Source: an uncultured Bacteroidota bacterium (lineage in GTDB: Bacteria; Bacteroidota; Bacteroidia; 2-12-FULL-35-15). From it: 64,000 nucleotides of DNA. Numbering within the stretch: the first letter of the stretch is position 1; each line of letters starts with the position of its first letter. Location of the stretch: positions 62,001 to 126,000 of the forward strand of contig CAIYIS010000059.1 in NCBI GenBank assembly GCA_903926385.1, given 5' to 3'. The position numbers and the translations under genes are program-made. Under the pieces are notes generated by a model. It did not search any database. It saw only the letters and a program-made list of their open reading frames with translations, and was not told where the DNA came from. Shown here in pieces: positions 18,899 to 29,600 of this stretch.

Positions 18899-19513
18899 TT
18901 AGTCTTCCATGCGCTTAATTGAACAGCCTATCGATTTAGAGGAACTCGTTTTCACCGTATTTCCAATACCCACAGCACTTATTGCATCATTGAGGTAATG
19001 TTCCTTAGCTTCACTTGCATCCTTCACATTGTCGTCAATAGCGCCCCTGTATACAAGCCCTTTTTTGTCAAAAAGAAAGCATTGAGGAGTTCGGCTGGCA
19101 CCAAAAGCATTTGCAAGTTTTGAGTTTTTATCAACTACATAATTAAAATCGTACACTTGTGAAGATGCATATTTCTTCATCGCTTCAAACGAGTCATCAT
19201 CGTTTCGTTGAGCTTCGTTAGAATTTACCGCAATCACTCCAATCTTATTTTTCCGGGCCAATGTTGCCGATTCTTTAATACGAGCCTCACTAAGTTTTAC
19301 ATAAGGACATGTATTACAAGAAAAGATAACTAACAAACCATTTTCGCCCTTTACATCAGCCAAAGAAACTTCCTTGCCACTAATGTCCATCATTTTTAAT
19401 GATGCACCTGGAATTGGTTTGCCTATTTCCAATTCAGGATTTACAAGAGGTTTAAACGCATTTGCAGATAGAAAGATGGTAAATGAGCTTAATACGATTA
19501 TCGTTTTTTTCAT
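18899..19513 (-). CDS. Secreted thioredoxin-like (AhpC/TSA-type) protein
   Basis: 204 residues with a signal peptide (about 1-20) and a thioredoxin fold of the redoxin type. The active-site pair is CNTC (Cys66, Cys69) in FSCNTCPYVK, the form found in the RED-type thioredoxin-like proteins of Bacteroidota. The cis-Pro segment is SRTPQCFLF. A likely periplasmic thiol oxidoreductase or peroxiredoxin-like protein; the partner is unknown. It has its own short transcript region between the csp gene and an unknown secreted protein. Confidence 0.8.
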   Translation of the reverse strand: MKKTIIVLSSFTIFLSANAFKPLVNPELEIGKPIPGASLKMMDISGKEVSLADVKGENGLLVIFSCNTCPYVKLSEARIKESATLARKNKIGVIAVNSNEAQRNDDDSFEAMKKYASSQVYDFNYVVDKNSKLANAFGASRTPQCFLFDKKGLVYRGAIDDNVKDASEAKEHYLNDAISAVGIGNTVKTSSSKSIGCSIKRMED

Positions 19514-19549
19514 TGATGATGAATTTAGTTTGAGAACGTGAAATTACAA

Positions 19550-20632
19550 CTATCCCTTCACACCACAATCATTTCGGATTAATTCTTTATAAATAAATTT
19601 TTGCTGAAGCGATTCAAATGGGCGGTAAATGTAATATACTTCATTGTTCACTATTTTTATTTGATGTACATATTTATTTTTTAACTTATAAGTGCTAACT
19701 ATTTTCCCTGTGTTTTTATCAATGTGTTTCAAGTAAAAAACTCCGTCATGTTCATACTCTGCATACACTTCTTGATTTTCTTTATCCACCACCAACTGAT
19801 GTTTCCAATCCCTCCAATTTTTCGGATGATGATATGTTATTTGAACTGAATCAACTCTTTTATGGTATTTATCATATTTCAACATAGCGTTACTATAGTG
19901 ATCGAACACATAAACTGTATCATTTAAGATGAACAAAGGAGCGTAAAGCGGTGTATAAAAAACACTGTTTGTTAATCCGCTCATTATGGCAGCCACACGA
20001 TGTTTGTCCACACCATATTCATCGGCAAGTTTTATGGCCACAAGCTTTTCGCTCGGTTTCAGAAAATAATATTCCATATTATAACCTTTTAACGCTTCAT
20101 CATCCGTAATGGTTTTAAACGGAGTGGTGGTATGAGTTGAGGTGTTGTAACAATAATAATTAAACTGAGGATAATCTTTCTGATAATTGGAGAAATAGAT
20201 GTCCTTATTAATAGTATCAATACATGGCATAATTAAATTCCGATAATCTTTCACAGGCAGCGATGCTAATCTGATTTGAGTATCACTAATTTTTATCCTG
20301 TAAATATGATTTACACATATCACATTTATATATCCCAAATAATCTTTAAACAAACGTTCGGCTTCATCAGGAATTTCGCAACTTGATAGCACATTTTGTT
20401 GAGCATCTGCCAGCATCACATTGGCATATTCGAGACTTTTAGCCCAAGTAAGCAGTACGATTTTGTCATTGCAAAATTCATAATCTTCAACATTAAACTT
20501 CCAACTCCCAAAAACCGTGTCAGGGGCTTTATGGGCATAAACAGTAACCGAATTTAAATTATAATTTATTTGCCCAAGTGCGCAATTTATGATTAAAATT
20601 ACGAGCAATGACACTAAATAAAAGCGTTTCAT
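19550..20632 (-). CDS. Secreted hypothetical protein, possibly beta-propeller
   Basis: 360 residues with a signal peptide ending at about residue 20 (CALGQ). The body shows repeated blocks with a beta-strand pattern (such as KIVLLTW, IYFSNYQKDY, VYVFDHYSN, VYAEYEHDGVFYL, VYYIYRPF), compatible with a six- or seven-bladed propeller. No motif that names a family is seen. It is divergent from the DnaJ-like gene. The function cannot be assigned. Confidence 0.6.
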   Translation of the reverse strand: MKRFYLVSLLVILIINCALGQINYNLNSVTVYAHKAPDTVFGSWKFNVEDYEFCNDKIVLLTWAKSLEYANVMLADAQQNVLSSCEIPDEAERLFKDYLGYINVICVNHIYRIKISDTQIRLASLPVKDYRNLIMPCIDTINKDIYFSNYQKDYPQFNYYCYNTSTHTTTPFKTITDDEALKGYNMEYYFLKPSEKLVAIKLADEYGVDKHRVAAIMSGLTNSVFYTPLYAPLFILNDTVYVFDHYSNAMLKYDKYHKRVDSVQITYHHPKNWRDWKHQLVVDKENQEVYAEYEHDGVFYLKHIDKNTGKIVSTYKLKNKYVHQIKIVNNEVYYIYRPFESLQQKFIYKELIRNDCGVKG

Positions 20633-20678
20633 TTTAACCTCCTTTTTATTATTAAGACAATCAAATTGAAAAATTCCA

Positions 20679-20686
20679 TAAATTTG
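20679..20686 (+). promoter_or_regulatory. -7 promoter box that fixes the DnaJ-like start
   Basis: TAAATTTG lies inside the upstream extension of the longest ORF. Transcription would begin near 20691, so translation must start at the ATG at 20708. Confidence 0.5.
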
Positions 20687-20707
20687 TTAACAATTTATTT
20701 TTTGCTG

Positions 20708-21286
20708 ATGTACGACTTTTACAAAATTCTTGACCTTCCACGCGATGCTTCAAATGAAGACATCAAACGTGCTTACAGAAACAAGGCTAAAGAAGTGCAT
20801 CCAGATGTAAATAACTCTCCGAAAGCCAACGAAGTTTTTGCTGTGGTAAATGAAGCTTATGAAACCTTGTCCGATGATAAGAAAAGGTATTTGCATGACA
20901 TGAAACTGAACTATGCCGATACAGCGAGAGCAAAAGCCGAACGAAAAAAACAATACTACGGCTCGTCAGTAAAAAACGATTCATATACAAACCCGTCTAG
21001 TTTTCATTATGATTGGAACACGTTTAAAAAGGGTAACCCAATTGAAAAAGATGACTACTACTATTTTCGTCAATCTCCTATTATTTACAATCTACTTTTT
21101 GTTTCAGGAATGTTTTTGGGATTTGTGATTGTTATCGTAACTATTATCGGGACTTTTAATAATTATTGGCCGAAACCATTCATTTTAATATCTGTCCTAG
21201 GATTCATCCTCATCTATCAAGGCTGGAAAGGCATTGTGGGTAAGAAAACATTACTTCATAATATTCTCAGAAAATTCAGAAGATAA
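20708..21286 (+). CDS. Membrane-anchored J-domain protein
   Basis: About 192 residues from the ATG at 20708. The N-terminal J domain (residues 1-66, MYDFYKILDLPRDAS) has an intact HPD motif (31-33) and so should stimulate a DnaK-type Hsp70. It lacks the Gly/Phe, zinc-finger and substrate domains of DnaJ. Two membrane segments (about 120-142 and 152-172) anchor it, with the J domain likely cytoplasmic. Client proteins are unknown. The longer ORF start at 20666 falls upstream of the promoter and is rejected. Confidence 0.82.
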   Translation: MYDFYKILDLPRDASNEDIKRAYRNKAKEVHPDVNNSPKANEVFAVVNEAYETLSDDKKRYLHDMKLNYADTARAKAERKKQYYGSSVKNDSYTNPSSFHYDWNTFKKGNPIEKDDYYYFRQSPIIYNLLFVSGMFLGFVIVIVTIIGTFNNYWPKPFILISVLGFILIYQGWKGIVGKKTLLHNILRKFRR

Positions 21287-21380
21287 TGTTTAAGTGAACT
21301 TGCCCATCAGAGGTGGAAATGGCTGAAGTGACTATACTTTATTTTATTCTAACAATTTTGCGAACTTTACACCCTAATTT

Positions 21381-23924
21381 TTGAATGAAAAGATGTTTTT
21401 CCTAAAAAAGCTATTTCTATTGTTAATTTTAATGATTCTCTGCAGTCGCACATTAGCGCAGCAGGAAACTCTAATTACCGGAAGAGTAACCGAAATAGGT
21501 AGCAACAGTGGAATTCCATTTGTTAACATTTATTTTAAAGGTACGCTCATAGGTACAGTTACAGACTTTGATGGCAACTATTCACTTAGAACAACTACTC
21601 CAACTGACTCTGTACATTTACGCCTTATAGGATATTCTTCAAAAGCCAAACCGGTAAAAAAAGGAAAAACGCAAGTCATCAACTTTCAAATTAGTCCTGA
21701 AGCTTTGAGTTTAAACACTGTTGAAGTGAAACCAGGAATCAATCCAGCTTTGCGAATTATAAAAAATGCTGCCACGAACAAATCTAAATATAATCGAGAC
21801 AATCTTAACTCTATTCAATATGTGAGTTATACGAAACAGGAAGCGGATATTAATAATGTTACCAAAAAAATGCGAAAACTTAAGTTCCTGCATGGAATTA
21901 CCGACCTTTGGGATCGGATGGATTCTATAGCAGGAGAAGCGAGCAAGGCCAACTTACCTGTTTGGATGAGTGAAATTGTTTCTGATATATACTCTTACAA
22001 AGAGGCAGAAAAAAAACATGAGGATGTAACCGCTGTAAGAATAAAATTTGTTGGAATGAAAGACGGAAGTGCGATGTCTCAAATGCAGGGCACAGACTTT
22101 CAGAATTACAATTTCTGCAACAACACTGTTGCGATTGCATCCATAAACAAAGATTTCTTATCTCCAATAGCTGATAATGCAGGGCTATTTTATAATTATT
22201 ACTTAATTGACAGTACCACAATTGAGGGATACAAATGTTACAAGATAAATTGTCGGCCAAAAAACAAACACGATTTGGCATATACTGGTAATATTTGGAT
22301 TACTGACTCTTCATTCGCGATAAAACAACTTGACCTGGAAATAGTAAAAGAAGCAAATGTGAATCTGGTGAACCATGCCCGTATTCAGCAGGTAATGATT
22401 CCTACAGATGCTGGTCCTTGGGTACCTTCGCAAACAAGAGTACTAGTTGAATTTGCTACACCTGCCAAAAATCTAATAGGGGTTACCCTTCGTACATATA
22501 ATTCAAATAAATTTTATAAAGTCAATCAACCTAAAGAAAAGGATTTTTACAAAACCCGAATCACTTTTGCAGAAGATGCCATAACAAAAGATTCTTCGTG
22601 GTGGCACTCGAATCGTCAGGAACCACTCACTGAGTTGGAAAAGGGCGCATACAATATGATTGATACTGTGAGAAACACACGATTTGTAAAATCAGCTGTT
22701 AATATATTGTACTTTTTATTTTCAGGTTACAAAGATTTCGGTCCTATCGATGTTGGTCATTACATCAACACTTATGCCTACAACCTGTATGAAGGGGCTC
22801 GTGTACAACTTGGTTTCAGAACAAACAGTAAAATGAGTAAAAGTTGGGTTGTTAGAGGTTACGGAGCATACGGTTTCAAAGACAAGGGATTTAAATACAA
22901 TCTTCAACTTGAACGGATCATCACACGATATCCATGGAGTAATGCAGGCATTCAGTATCGTGACGATATAGATCAGATGGGTACTGGCTTTAATAATTCA
23001 TCACAAATCAATTTAGGTGAACCTCCAAATAATCTATACAATACCTTTTCTCACATCGCAAATGTGTCTAAACTTTTACGAAAAGAAGAAGCACGGATTT
23101 GGTATGAAAAAGACATAAACCGAGGACTAAATACTATACTTACTTTACGTAATGTTCGTACCACTCCCCTTTTCCCTATTACATATGGCGATTTATTCAA
23201 TATTTTCCAGCAAAAAAAATATACCATAACAGAGATCCTAATCGAATCTCGATTCTCTTTTAAAGAAAAATATGTCCAAAATGGCAACGAAAGAATAAGT
23301 TTTGGAAACAACAAATCTCCAATCATTTCACTGTATTACACACTTGGAGTGAAAAATTTCCTTGGAGGTGATTTTAATTACAACAAGCTAAGCATATCAA
23401 TTTCCAATCGTTTCCGAATGGCAACACTTGGTTACTCTCAAGTGTACATTAAGGCAGGCAAGGTATTTTCAGAAGTTCCTTACACACTTTTAGAAATCCC
23501 TAGAGGCAATCAAACAGATTTGTTTGCCAACAATACTTTTAATCAGATGAATTATTTTGAATTTGTTTCTGACCAGTATATTGAAGCATATTGGCAACAT
23601 CATTTCAGTGGATTATTCTTCAACAGAATTCCACTTCTCAACCGCACTGGCTTTCGTGAAGTAGTCGGTTTAAATATGGCATATGGCTCGCTTAGTGATA
23701 AAAATCTTCACTTCAACAAAAACAATTATTTCACTGTAATGGAAGACGTGCCTTACATGGAAGCTGATCTTGGAATAGAAAACATTCTAGATATTATCCG
23801 TGTTGATTTTCTCTATAGGCTAACTTATAATGATGATTTCTACATTCGAGATTACGAACTCGCTAACCCTGGAAGCCGAATCAGTAATTGGGGTATAAAA
23901 GTTGGTTTATCGTTTTCGTTTTAA
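21381..23924 (+). CDS. DUF5686 / carboxypeptidase-regulatory-like outer-membrane protein
   Basis: 847 residues: a signal peptide (to about residue 27, TLAQ), a CarboxypepD_reg-like domain (about 30-115, with ITGRVTEIGSNSGIPFVNI), then the long DUF5686 region with many barrel strands ending in SFSF (terminal Phe). These proteins are predicted outer-membrane barrels, common in Bacteroidota and of unknown function. Starts at 21381 or 21393 (MFFLKKLF) are both possible. It appears monocistronic. Confidence 0.83.
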   Translation: MNEKMFFLKKLFLLLILMILCSRTLAQQETLITGRVTEIGSNSGIPFVNIYFKGTLIGTVTDFDGNYSLRTTTPTDSVHLRLIGYSSKAKPVKKGKTQVINFQISPEALSLNTVEVKPGINPALRIIKNAATNKSKYNRDNLNSIQYVSYTKQEADINNVTKKMRKLKFLHGITDLWDRMDSIAGEASKANLPVWMSEIVSDIYSYKEAEKKHEDVTAVRIKFVGMKDGSAMSQMQGTDFQNYNFCNNTVAIASINKDFLSPIADNAGLFYNYYLIDSTTIEGYKCYKINCRPKNKHDLAYTGNIWITDSSFAIKQLDLEIVKEANVNLVNHARIQQVMIPTDAGPWVPSQTRVLVEFATPAKNLIGVTLRTYNSNKFYKVNQPKEKDFYKTRITFAEDAITKDSSWWHSNRQEPLTELEKGAYNMIDTVRNTRFVKSAVNILYFLFSGYKDFGPIDVGHYINTYAYNLYEGARVQLGFRTNSKMSKSWVVRGYGAYGFKDKGFKYNLQLERIITRYPWSNAGIQYRDDIDQMGTGFNNSSQINLGEPPNNLYNTFSHIANVSKLLRKEEARIWYEKDINRGLNTILTLRNVRTTPLFPITYGDLFNIFQQKKYTITEILIESRFSFKEKYVQNGNERISFGNNKSPIISLYYTLGVKNFLGGDFNYNKLSISISNRFRMATLGYSQVYIKAGKVFSEVPYTLLEIPRGNQTDLFANNTFNQMNYFEFVSDQYIEAYWQHHFSGLFFNRIPLLNRTGFREVVGLNMAYGSLSDKNLHFNKNNYFTVMEDVPYMEADLGIENILDIIRVDFLYRLTYNDDFYIRDYELANPGSRISNWGIKVGLSFSF

Positions 23925-24041
23925 CCTTTCATAAGAACCCTTATTTGTAATACTATTCGAAACTCTTCGTCAAATGAATAGTTGAAGCTGTTCCCTCACC
24001 AATCAAGCTTCCCCATATTATTATTTATAAACATCTCTTTG

Positions 24042-24049
24042 TAGTTTTG
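24042..24049 (+). promoter_or_regulatory. -7 promoter box for dnaX
   Basis: TAGTTTTG, 82 nt before the dnaX ATG. The resulting leader of about 75 nt has no obvious hairpin. Confidence 0.5.
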
Positions 24050-24131
24050 TATTAATCTCTAAATTTGTCCACACTTTAAATGTAGGTTCTCTTGTATTAA
24101 TTGAAAATCAAAACCGTTAATTCTTATTAAA

Positions 24132-25931
24132 ATGGACAATTTTATAGTATCGGCACGTAAATACCGCCCCGCAACTTTCAACACTGTTGTCGGGCAGGCT
24201 CACATAACCAATACTTTAAAAAATGCAATAAAAACAGGACATCTAGCTCAGGCATTTTTGTTTTGCGGACCTAGGGGTGTTGGAAAAACGACATGCGCAC
24301 GTATCCTTGCAAAAACTATTAATTGCAGTGATAGAACGGAAACAACTGAAGCATGCGACAAGTGTGAAAGCTGTATCTCTTTTAATAGTGGAGCGTCTCA
24401 CAATGTTTTTGAACTCGATGCGGCTTCTAATAATTCAGTTGATGATATTCGAGCATTAATAGAACAGGTACGTTATGCTCCGCAATTAGGTGATTACAAA
24501 ATATACGTTATCGATGAGGTTCACATGCTCTCACAAGCTGCTTTTAACGCCTTTCTAAAAACACTCGAAGAACCACCAAAGCATGCAATTTTCATACTTG
24601 CAACCACTGAAAAACACAAAATCATTCCAACCATTTTATCTCGTTGTCAGATTTTTGATTTTAACCGTATTCAGATTGATGACATTGCTCAACATCTTGC
24701 TTTTATTGCAAAAAACGAAAATATAACAGCGGAAACAGATGCGTTACATATTATCGCCCAAAAAGCGGATGGAGCCCTTAGGGACGCATGTTCTATTTTC
24801 GACCAGATTGTTAGCTTTGCTGGCAGCACGGTTACATATAAAGCAGTAATTGAGAATTTAAATATTCTCGATTACGATTACTATTTTCAAGTTACAGATG
24901 CAATTTTAGGGGAAAATATCCCAACAGCTTTGTTGGTATTTAATGAAATTCTCAACAATGGTTTTGACGGACATAATTTTATAGCCGGTCTTGGTGATCA
25001 TTTCCGAAATTTATTGGTAAGCAAAGATGCCGTGACGCTTCAACTTTTGGAAGTGGGGGCCAACATTAAAGATAAATATAAAGAACAGGCCGCGAAATGC
25101 ACACTGCTCTTTTTGGTCAGAGGATTAACTATTCTCAACAAAACGGACATACAATATAAGAGTAGCAAAAATCAGCGACTCCAGGTAGAACTGGCACTTA
25201 TGCAACTATGCTCTATCAACTCCATCGGGACTGATACCGAAAAAAAAAATGACATAATCAAGCCAAAACAGGCTAATCAAGAAGTTGAAACCTTAAAAAA
25301 GGGAACTCTGACTCCCAGCAACTACTCTAAAAACGATAATCCTGATATACATTTAGCGCAGGAGCCAAAAATCAATCCAAAGCAAGATTCTGTAAAGACA
25401 GAAACTTCCGTAATTAGTTCTAGCAATCCGCAATCAATTAAAAAGTCGTTAATCAAAACAGCTTCTCCTTCCATCAACCAACATCTGAGCGTTAAGAAAG
25501 AAGATATGTCAACGAATAACAAGAATAAAGAAGAAGAAGCGAATGATGCAAGTCAGTTGTCAAGCGTTTTTTCCCAAAAAGACTTAGATATATACTGGAA
25601 CAAGTACGCTACTGATTTGAAAGCAAAAGGGAAAATAAGTTATGGTGTTGCTTTACTTGACAAACAACCAATTTTGAAGGACAATTGTATCATTGAGTTT
25701 ATGATAAACAGTAAAACGCTGGAAGAAACCATTAATGAAGATAAATTAAATTTACTTGGATACTTACGTAAAGAACTTTCAAACTTTAACATTAAGTTAC
25801 AATTACAAATGATAGCTACAGAAGAAAAAACTACCTTATATACCGCCAACGACAGATTCAAAAGGCTTTCAGAAAAAAACCCTAACATTAATAAATTTCG
25901 ACAGGCCTTCGATCTGGACATAGAATTTTAA
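24132..25931 (+). CDS. dnaX: DNA polymerase III subunits tau and (probably) gamma
   Basis: 599 residues, the clamp-loader ATPase. It has Walker A GPRGVGKT (about residues 45-52), a four-cysteine zinc site ending CDKCESC, Walker B DEVHML and the SRC sensor (TILSRCQIF). Residues 1-368 hold AAA+ domains I-III. Residues about 370-475 are a low-complexity Asn/Lys/Ser linker. Residues about 476-599 are the tau-specific C-terminal region that would contact the polymerase. A run of ten A (25240-25249) at codons 370-373 marks the boundary. Either shifted frame stops at once, so a shorter gamma of about 373-375 residues is expected. Confidence 0.95.
   Translation: MDNFIVSARKYRPATFNTVVGQAHITNTLKNAIKTGHLAQAFLFCGPRGVGKTTCARILAKTINCSDRTETTEACDKCESCISFNSGASHNVFELDAASNNSVDDIRALIEQVRYAPQLGDYKIYVIDEVHMLSQAAFNAFLKTLEEPPKHAIFILATTEKHKIIPTILSRCQIFDFNRIQIDDIAQHLAFIAKNENITAETDALHIIAQKADGALRDACSIFDQIVSFAGSTVTYKAVIENLNILDYDYYFQVTDAILGENIPTALLVFNEILNNGFDGHNFIAGLGDHFRNLLVSKDAVTLQLLEVGANIKDKYKEQAAKCTLLFLVRGLTILNKTDIQYKSSKNQRLQVELALMQLCSINSIGTDTEKKNDIIKPKQANQEVETLKKGTLTPSNYSKNDNPDIHLAQEPKINPKQDSVKTETSVISSSNPQSIKKSLIKTASPSINQHLSVKKEDMSTNNKNKEEEANDASQLSSVFSQKDLDIYWNKYATDLKAKGKISYGVALLDKQPILKDNCIIEFMINSKTLEETINEDKLNLLGYLRKELSNFNIKLQLQMIATEEKTTLYTANDRFKRLSEKNPNINKFRQAFDLDIEF
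25240..25249 (+). promoter_or_regulatory. A10 slippery run in dnaX (putative gamma-producing site)
   Basis: Ten consecutive A follow the G of codon 370 (GAA AAA AAA AAT). One extra A gives GAA AAA AAA AAA TGA. One fewer A gives GAA AAA AAA ATG ACA TAA. Both shifts end the protein right after domain III. Thermus dnaX is known to use transcriptional slippage on an A9 run in the same way. Confidence 0.7.
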
Positions 25932-26055
25932 ACATATTTTGTAAACCTCTTCATTCGAAAGAATAAAACCGCAAATTTTTTAATTTGTATTTATATTAAT
26001 TTTAACTTCACGGACAGAAATCAACTGAATGTTTTAATTAAACAATACATATCTC

Positions 26056-26502
26056 ATGAATACTGAAAATTTCAAATCGATAAATATTCTATTAGTCGAA
26101 GATAACCCAGCAGATGTTCGCCTAACTCAAGAAGTACTTAAAGAGGGGAAAATTAACAACAAACTTAATGTGGTGTACGATGGTGAAGAAGCCATTCAGT
26201 ATTTACATAAAGAGGGTCCGTTTGCGGATGCAGAGTTACCAGACATCATATTACTTGATCTCAACCTTCCAAAAATTGATGGAAGAGAAGTACTAGAACA
26301 TATCAAAAAAGATGATAACCTGAAGCGAATCCCTGTCATCGTTCTAACAACATCGGATGCACAAGCTGATATTCTAAAAATGTATGAGAATCATGCTAAT
26401 TGTTACATTACTAAACCTGTAGATTTTGACGAATTTATTAGCGTTGTAAAATCCATTGAAGAATTCTGGTTAAACATTGTAAAGTTGCCACCAAAAAAAT
26501 AA
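26056..26502 (+). CDS. Single-domain response regulator (Rcp1-like)
   Basis: 148 residues: a CheY-like receiver only. The acidic pair is Glu15-Asp16 (LLVEDNPAD), the phospho-acceptor is Asp68 (ILLDLNLP), the conserved Thr is at about 98-99 and the Lys at 120 (ITKP). The long insert around residues 50-62 and the basic tail are typical of the regulators that pair with phytochrome-type kinases. It has no output domain, so it acts by protein contact or in a phosphorelay. It precedes the histidine kinase by 130 nt and probably receives its phosphate. Confidence 0.88.
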   Translation: MNTENFKSINILLVEDNPADVRLTQEVLKEGKINNKLNVVYDGEEAIQYLHKEGPFADAELPDIILLDLNLPKIDGREVLEHIKKDDNLKRIPVIVLTTSDAQADILKMYENHANCYITKPVDFDEFISVVKSIEEFWLNIVKLPPKK

Positions 26503-26632
26503 AGTAAATTAACTCTGAATTAATACTTATTCATTCATAAAACAAAAAATTATCACAGGATAAATATGAAGCTCAATTTGAAAAAATAAATGCCTTATAG
26601 AAATATAGTATCAAAATAAATCTGCTCAAACT

Positions 26633-29600
26633 ATGATACACCCTTTAAAAAGCTACATCGGAATAAGGAATATTGGATATAATTTTTTTGTTGCTCTTAT
26701 TTATTTCACCATTTCTTTCGTTGGTTATAGGTTAGCTTCGGGCAATGACGAAGTATCCTCGGTTTTGTCCGCTTCTGGAATAGCCCTTGCCGCCTTCCTA
26801 CTTTTAGGAAATCGAATTTGGCTGGGAATTTTTATTGGATCATTTATTTATAATTATTTCTTTTTTTTTAATTTAACCCATACTAATCTCGACACGATAT
26901 TATTATCAGCCTTCTTTGTTAGTACAAGTAATACCTTACAATCACTTGTAGGAAGTGTTTTTATTAAAAAAATCATTTCTGATGGCAGTCCTTTTGATAC
27001 TGCGCAGAACATTTATGGGTTCACCTTTATAACACTTTTCATTTGCATGATAAATGCATCTGTTAATGCCATTGTTATTACTTTTATCAATGGCAAACCT
27101 ATTTTCGATTTTACACAAATTTGGTTTTCGAGTTGGTTAAATGAAATCACCGGCACGTTAATTATTACCCCCTTGGTATTCGGTTGGACATACGGAGACG
27201 ACCATATTGTTAAGCCTACTAAATTAACAAAAGTTATTTTACTTTACACCCTTGTGTTTATTGCAGGAGGTGTGGTTTTCTTAGATTGGTTACCTGCAAT
27301 GACTCATCTTAAAAAAGCCTATCTTACCTTACCATTACTTTTGTGGGCTGCGCGAGGATTTGAACAAAGAGAAGTGGTTACAGCAATCGCTATTTCTTCA
27401 TCCATTGCAATTTTGGGAACTGTAAAAAAATTCGGCCCGTTTTCTAACGAAACAGTTGATGATTCATTTTTATCATCTCAGATATACGTGTCTATTATCA
27501 GTATTGCTATCCTTTCTTTAAAGGCCGCAAATAGTGAACGTAATCAATCTGAAGAAGAATTAAAGACTGCGCATGCGGAGCTTACAAACCTTGCAGAAGA
27601 AAGAAAAGCAAAATTAATTGCAACACTTCAGGATGTTGAAGATAATCAAAAAAGAGTTGAGATCATCTTTAATGTTTTGTCGAAGTATACCGCGTTGAAT
27701 TTTTCGGAGAAAGCCCCAATAAGCGGGAAGAGTGATGAGATAGACGCAATTTCTGCAGGACTTAATACATTAGGAGAAGAGCTTGAATATTCCATATCCG
27801 CTGAAAAAAAATATACAGAAAATTTAGAAAACCTAAATTCTCTGCTTCAGGAAAGCGAACAACAAATACAAACTATTTTTGACCATGCACCGGAAGCAGT
27901 TATCGTTATGGATGGTGAAGGAATTGTTGACAGATGGAACCCCACCGCTGAAGAAATCTTTGGGTGGAGCGCTAGTGAAATAATCGGCAAGCCATTTCAC
28001 GAATTTGTAATCCCGCAAAATCAACGAGAAATTTATTTGAAAGGAATAAAACATTTCCTTACTGTGAGAAAAAGACATGTGCTTAACGCTCCAATTGAAA
28101 TAGATGTAATCAATCGTTTTGGAAACCCATTTACAATTTCACTAAACATTTCTCCAACTCTTATGAAAGGCCGTTACTTATTCATTGCTTTTGCAAGAGA
28201 TATAACTGAAACGAAGAAGGCAGAGGAAAAACTTCACTATACATCATATATGGTGAACAATGCAACTGATGCAATTTTTGCAACTGATGAAAATTTCAAT
28301 ATTACATTTTGGAACAATGCATGCGAAAAGTTGTATGGATTCAAGGAAAATGAAGTATTGGGGAAATCGTATCATGAAATAATTAAATCGGAACACCCAT
28401 CTACAAGTTCCAGAGAGAACGCCTTACTTCAACTAAATGAAAAAGGCTCATGGAGTGGGGAGGTGTACCATTTTGCTCAATCTGGAAAACGTATTCCTGT
28501 GCTATCTTCTGATTCAATTTTAAGAGATAAATCCGGAAAAACAATAGGATACCTTTCTGTAACCAGAGATATCACTGAAAGGAAAAATGCTGAAAAAGAA
28601 CTTAAAGGTTCACAGGAATTTCTTAATTCAGTTGTTGAGAATGTTCCTAATATGCTTTTTGTGAAGGAAGCTATTAATTTGAATTATGTTCGACTTAATA
28701 AAGCTGGAGAAGATATACTTGGTTATACTCATATCGAGCTATTCGAAAAAAACGATTACGATTTTTTTACAAAAGAAGAAGCAGACTTTTTTACCAGTAA
28801 AGACAGAGAAGTCTTAAACAGTGGGAAGTTGATGGAAATAGCTGAAGAACTGATTCACACAAAACATAAGGGAGTAAGAACACTAGAAACAAAAAAAATT
28901 CCTTTGTTTGATGAAAATGGCAAACCTCAATATTTACTAGGAATTTCAAATGATATTACCGAACGAAAAAAAATGGAAGCCGAATTAAAAGAAAAATCAA
29001 CTGAATTAAGCCGGTCAAATAAAGAACTTGAACAGTTTGCATATGTAGCTTCACACGATTTGCAGGAGCCCCTAAGAACAATAAATAACTACATGCAACT
29101 TATTTCGAAGAGATACGAAAATAAATTGGATCAGGATGCTAAAGATTTTATAGCCTTTGCTCTTGATGGAAGTAACAGAATGAGAAATCTTATTAACAGT
29201 CTACTTGAATATTCACGAATTAACAGAGTAAAACCGTTTGAGGAAGTGAATCTGAACGAAGTGCTAAAAGAAGTCCTACATGATTTAAACAAACGTATAA
29301 CCGAAAATAATGCTACAGTAGATGTTCAATCTCTACCTGTTATTTTTGGTGATCACGTCTTATTAAGTCAAATTTTTGTCAACCTTATTTCAAATGCTAT
29401 AAAATTCAGGGGGGAAACAAATCCTGAAATTACTGTCTCCTACCAAAAAAGAAAAGATGAATTCTTATTCTCTATAAAGGATAATGGCATTGGTATCGCT
29501 CCTCAGTATGCAGAAAAAATATTTGTTATTTTTCAGCGATTGCATTCAAAAGGAAGTTATCCTGGAACAGGAATCGGTTTAGCTATTTGCAAAAAAATAG

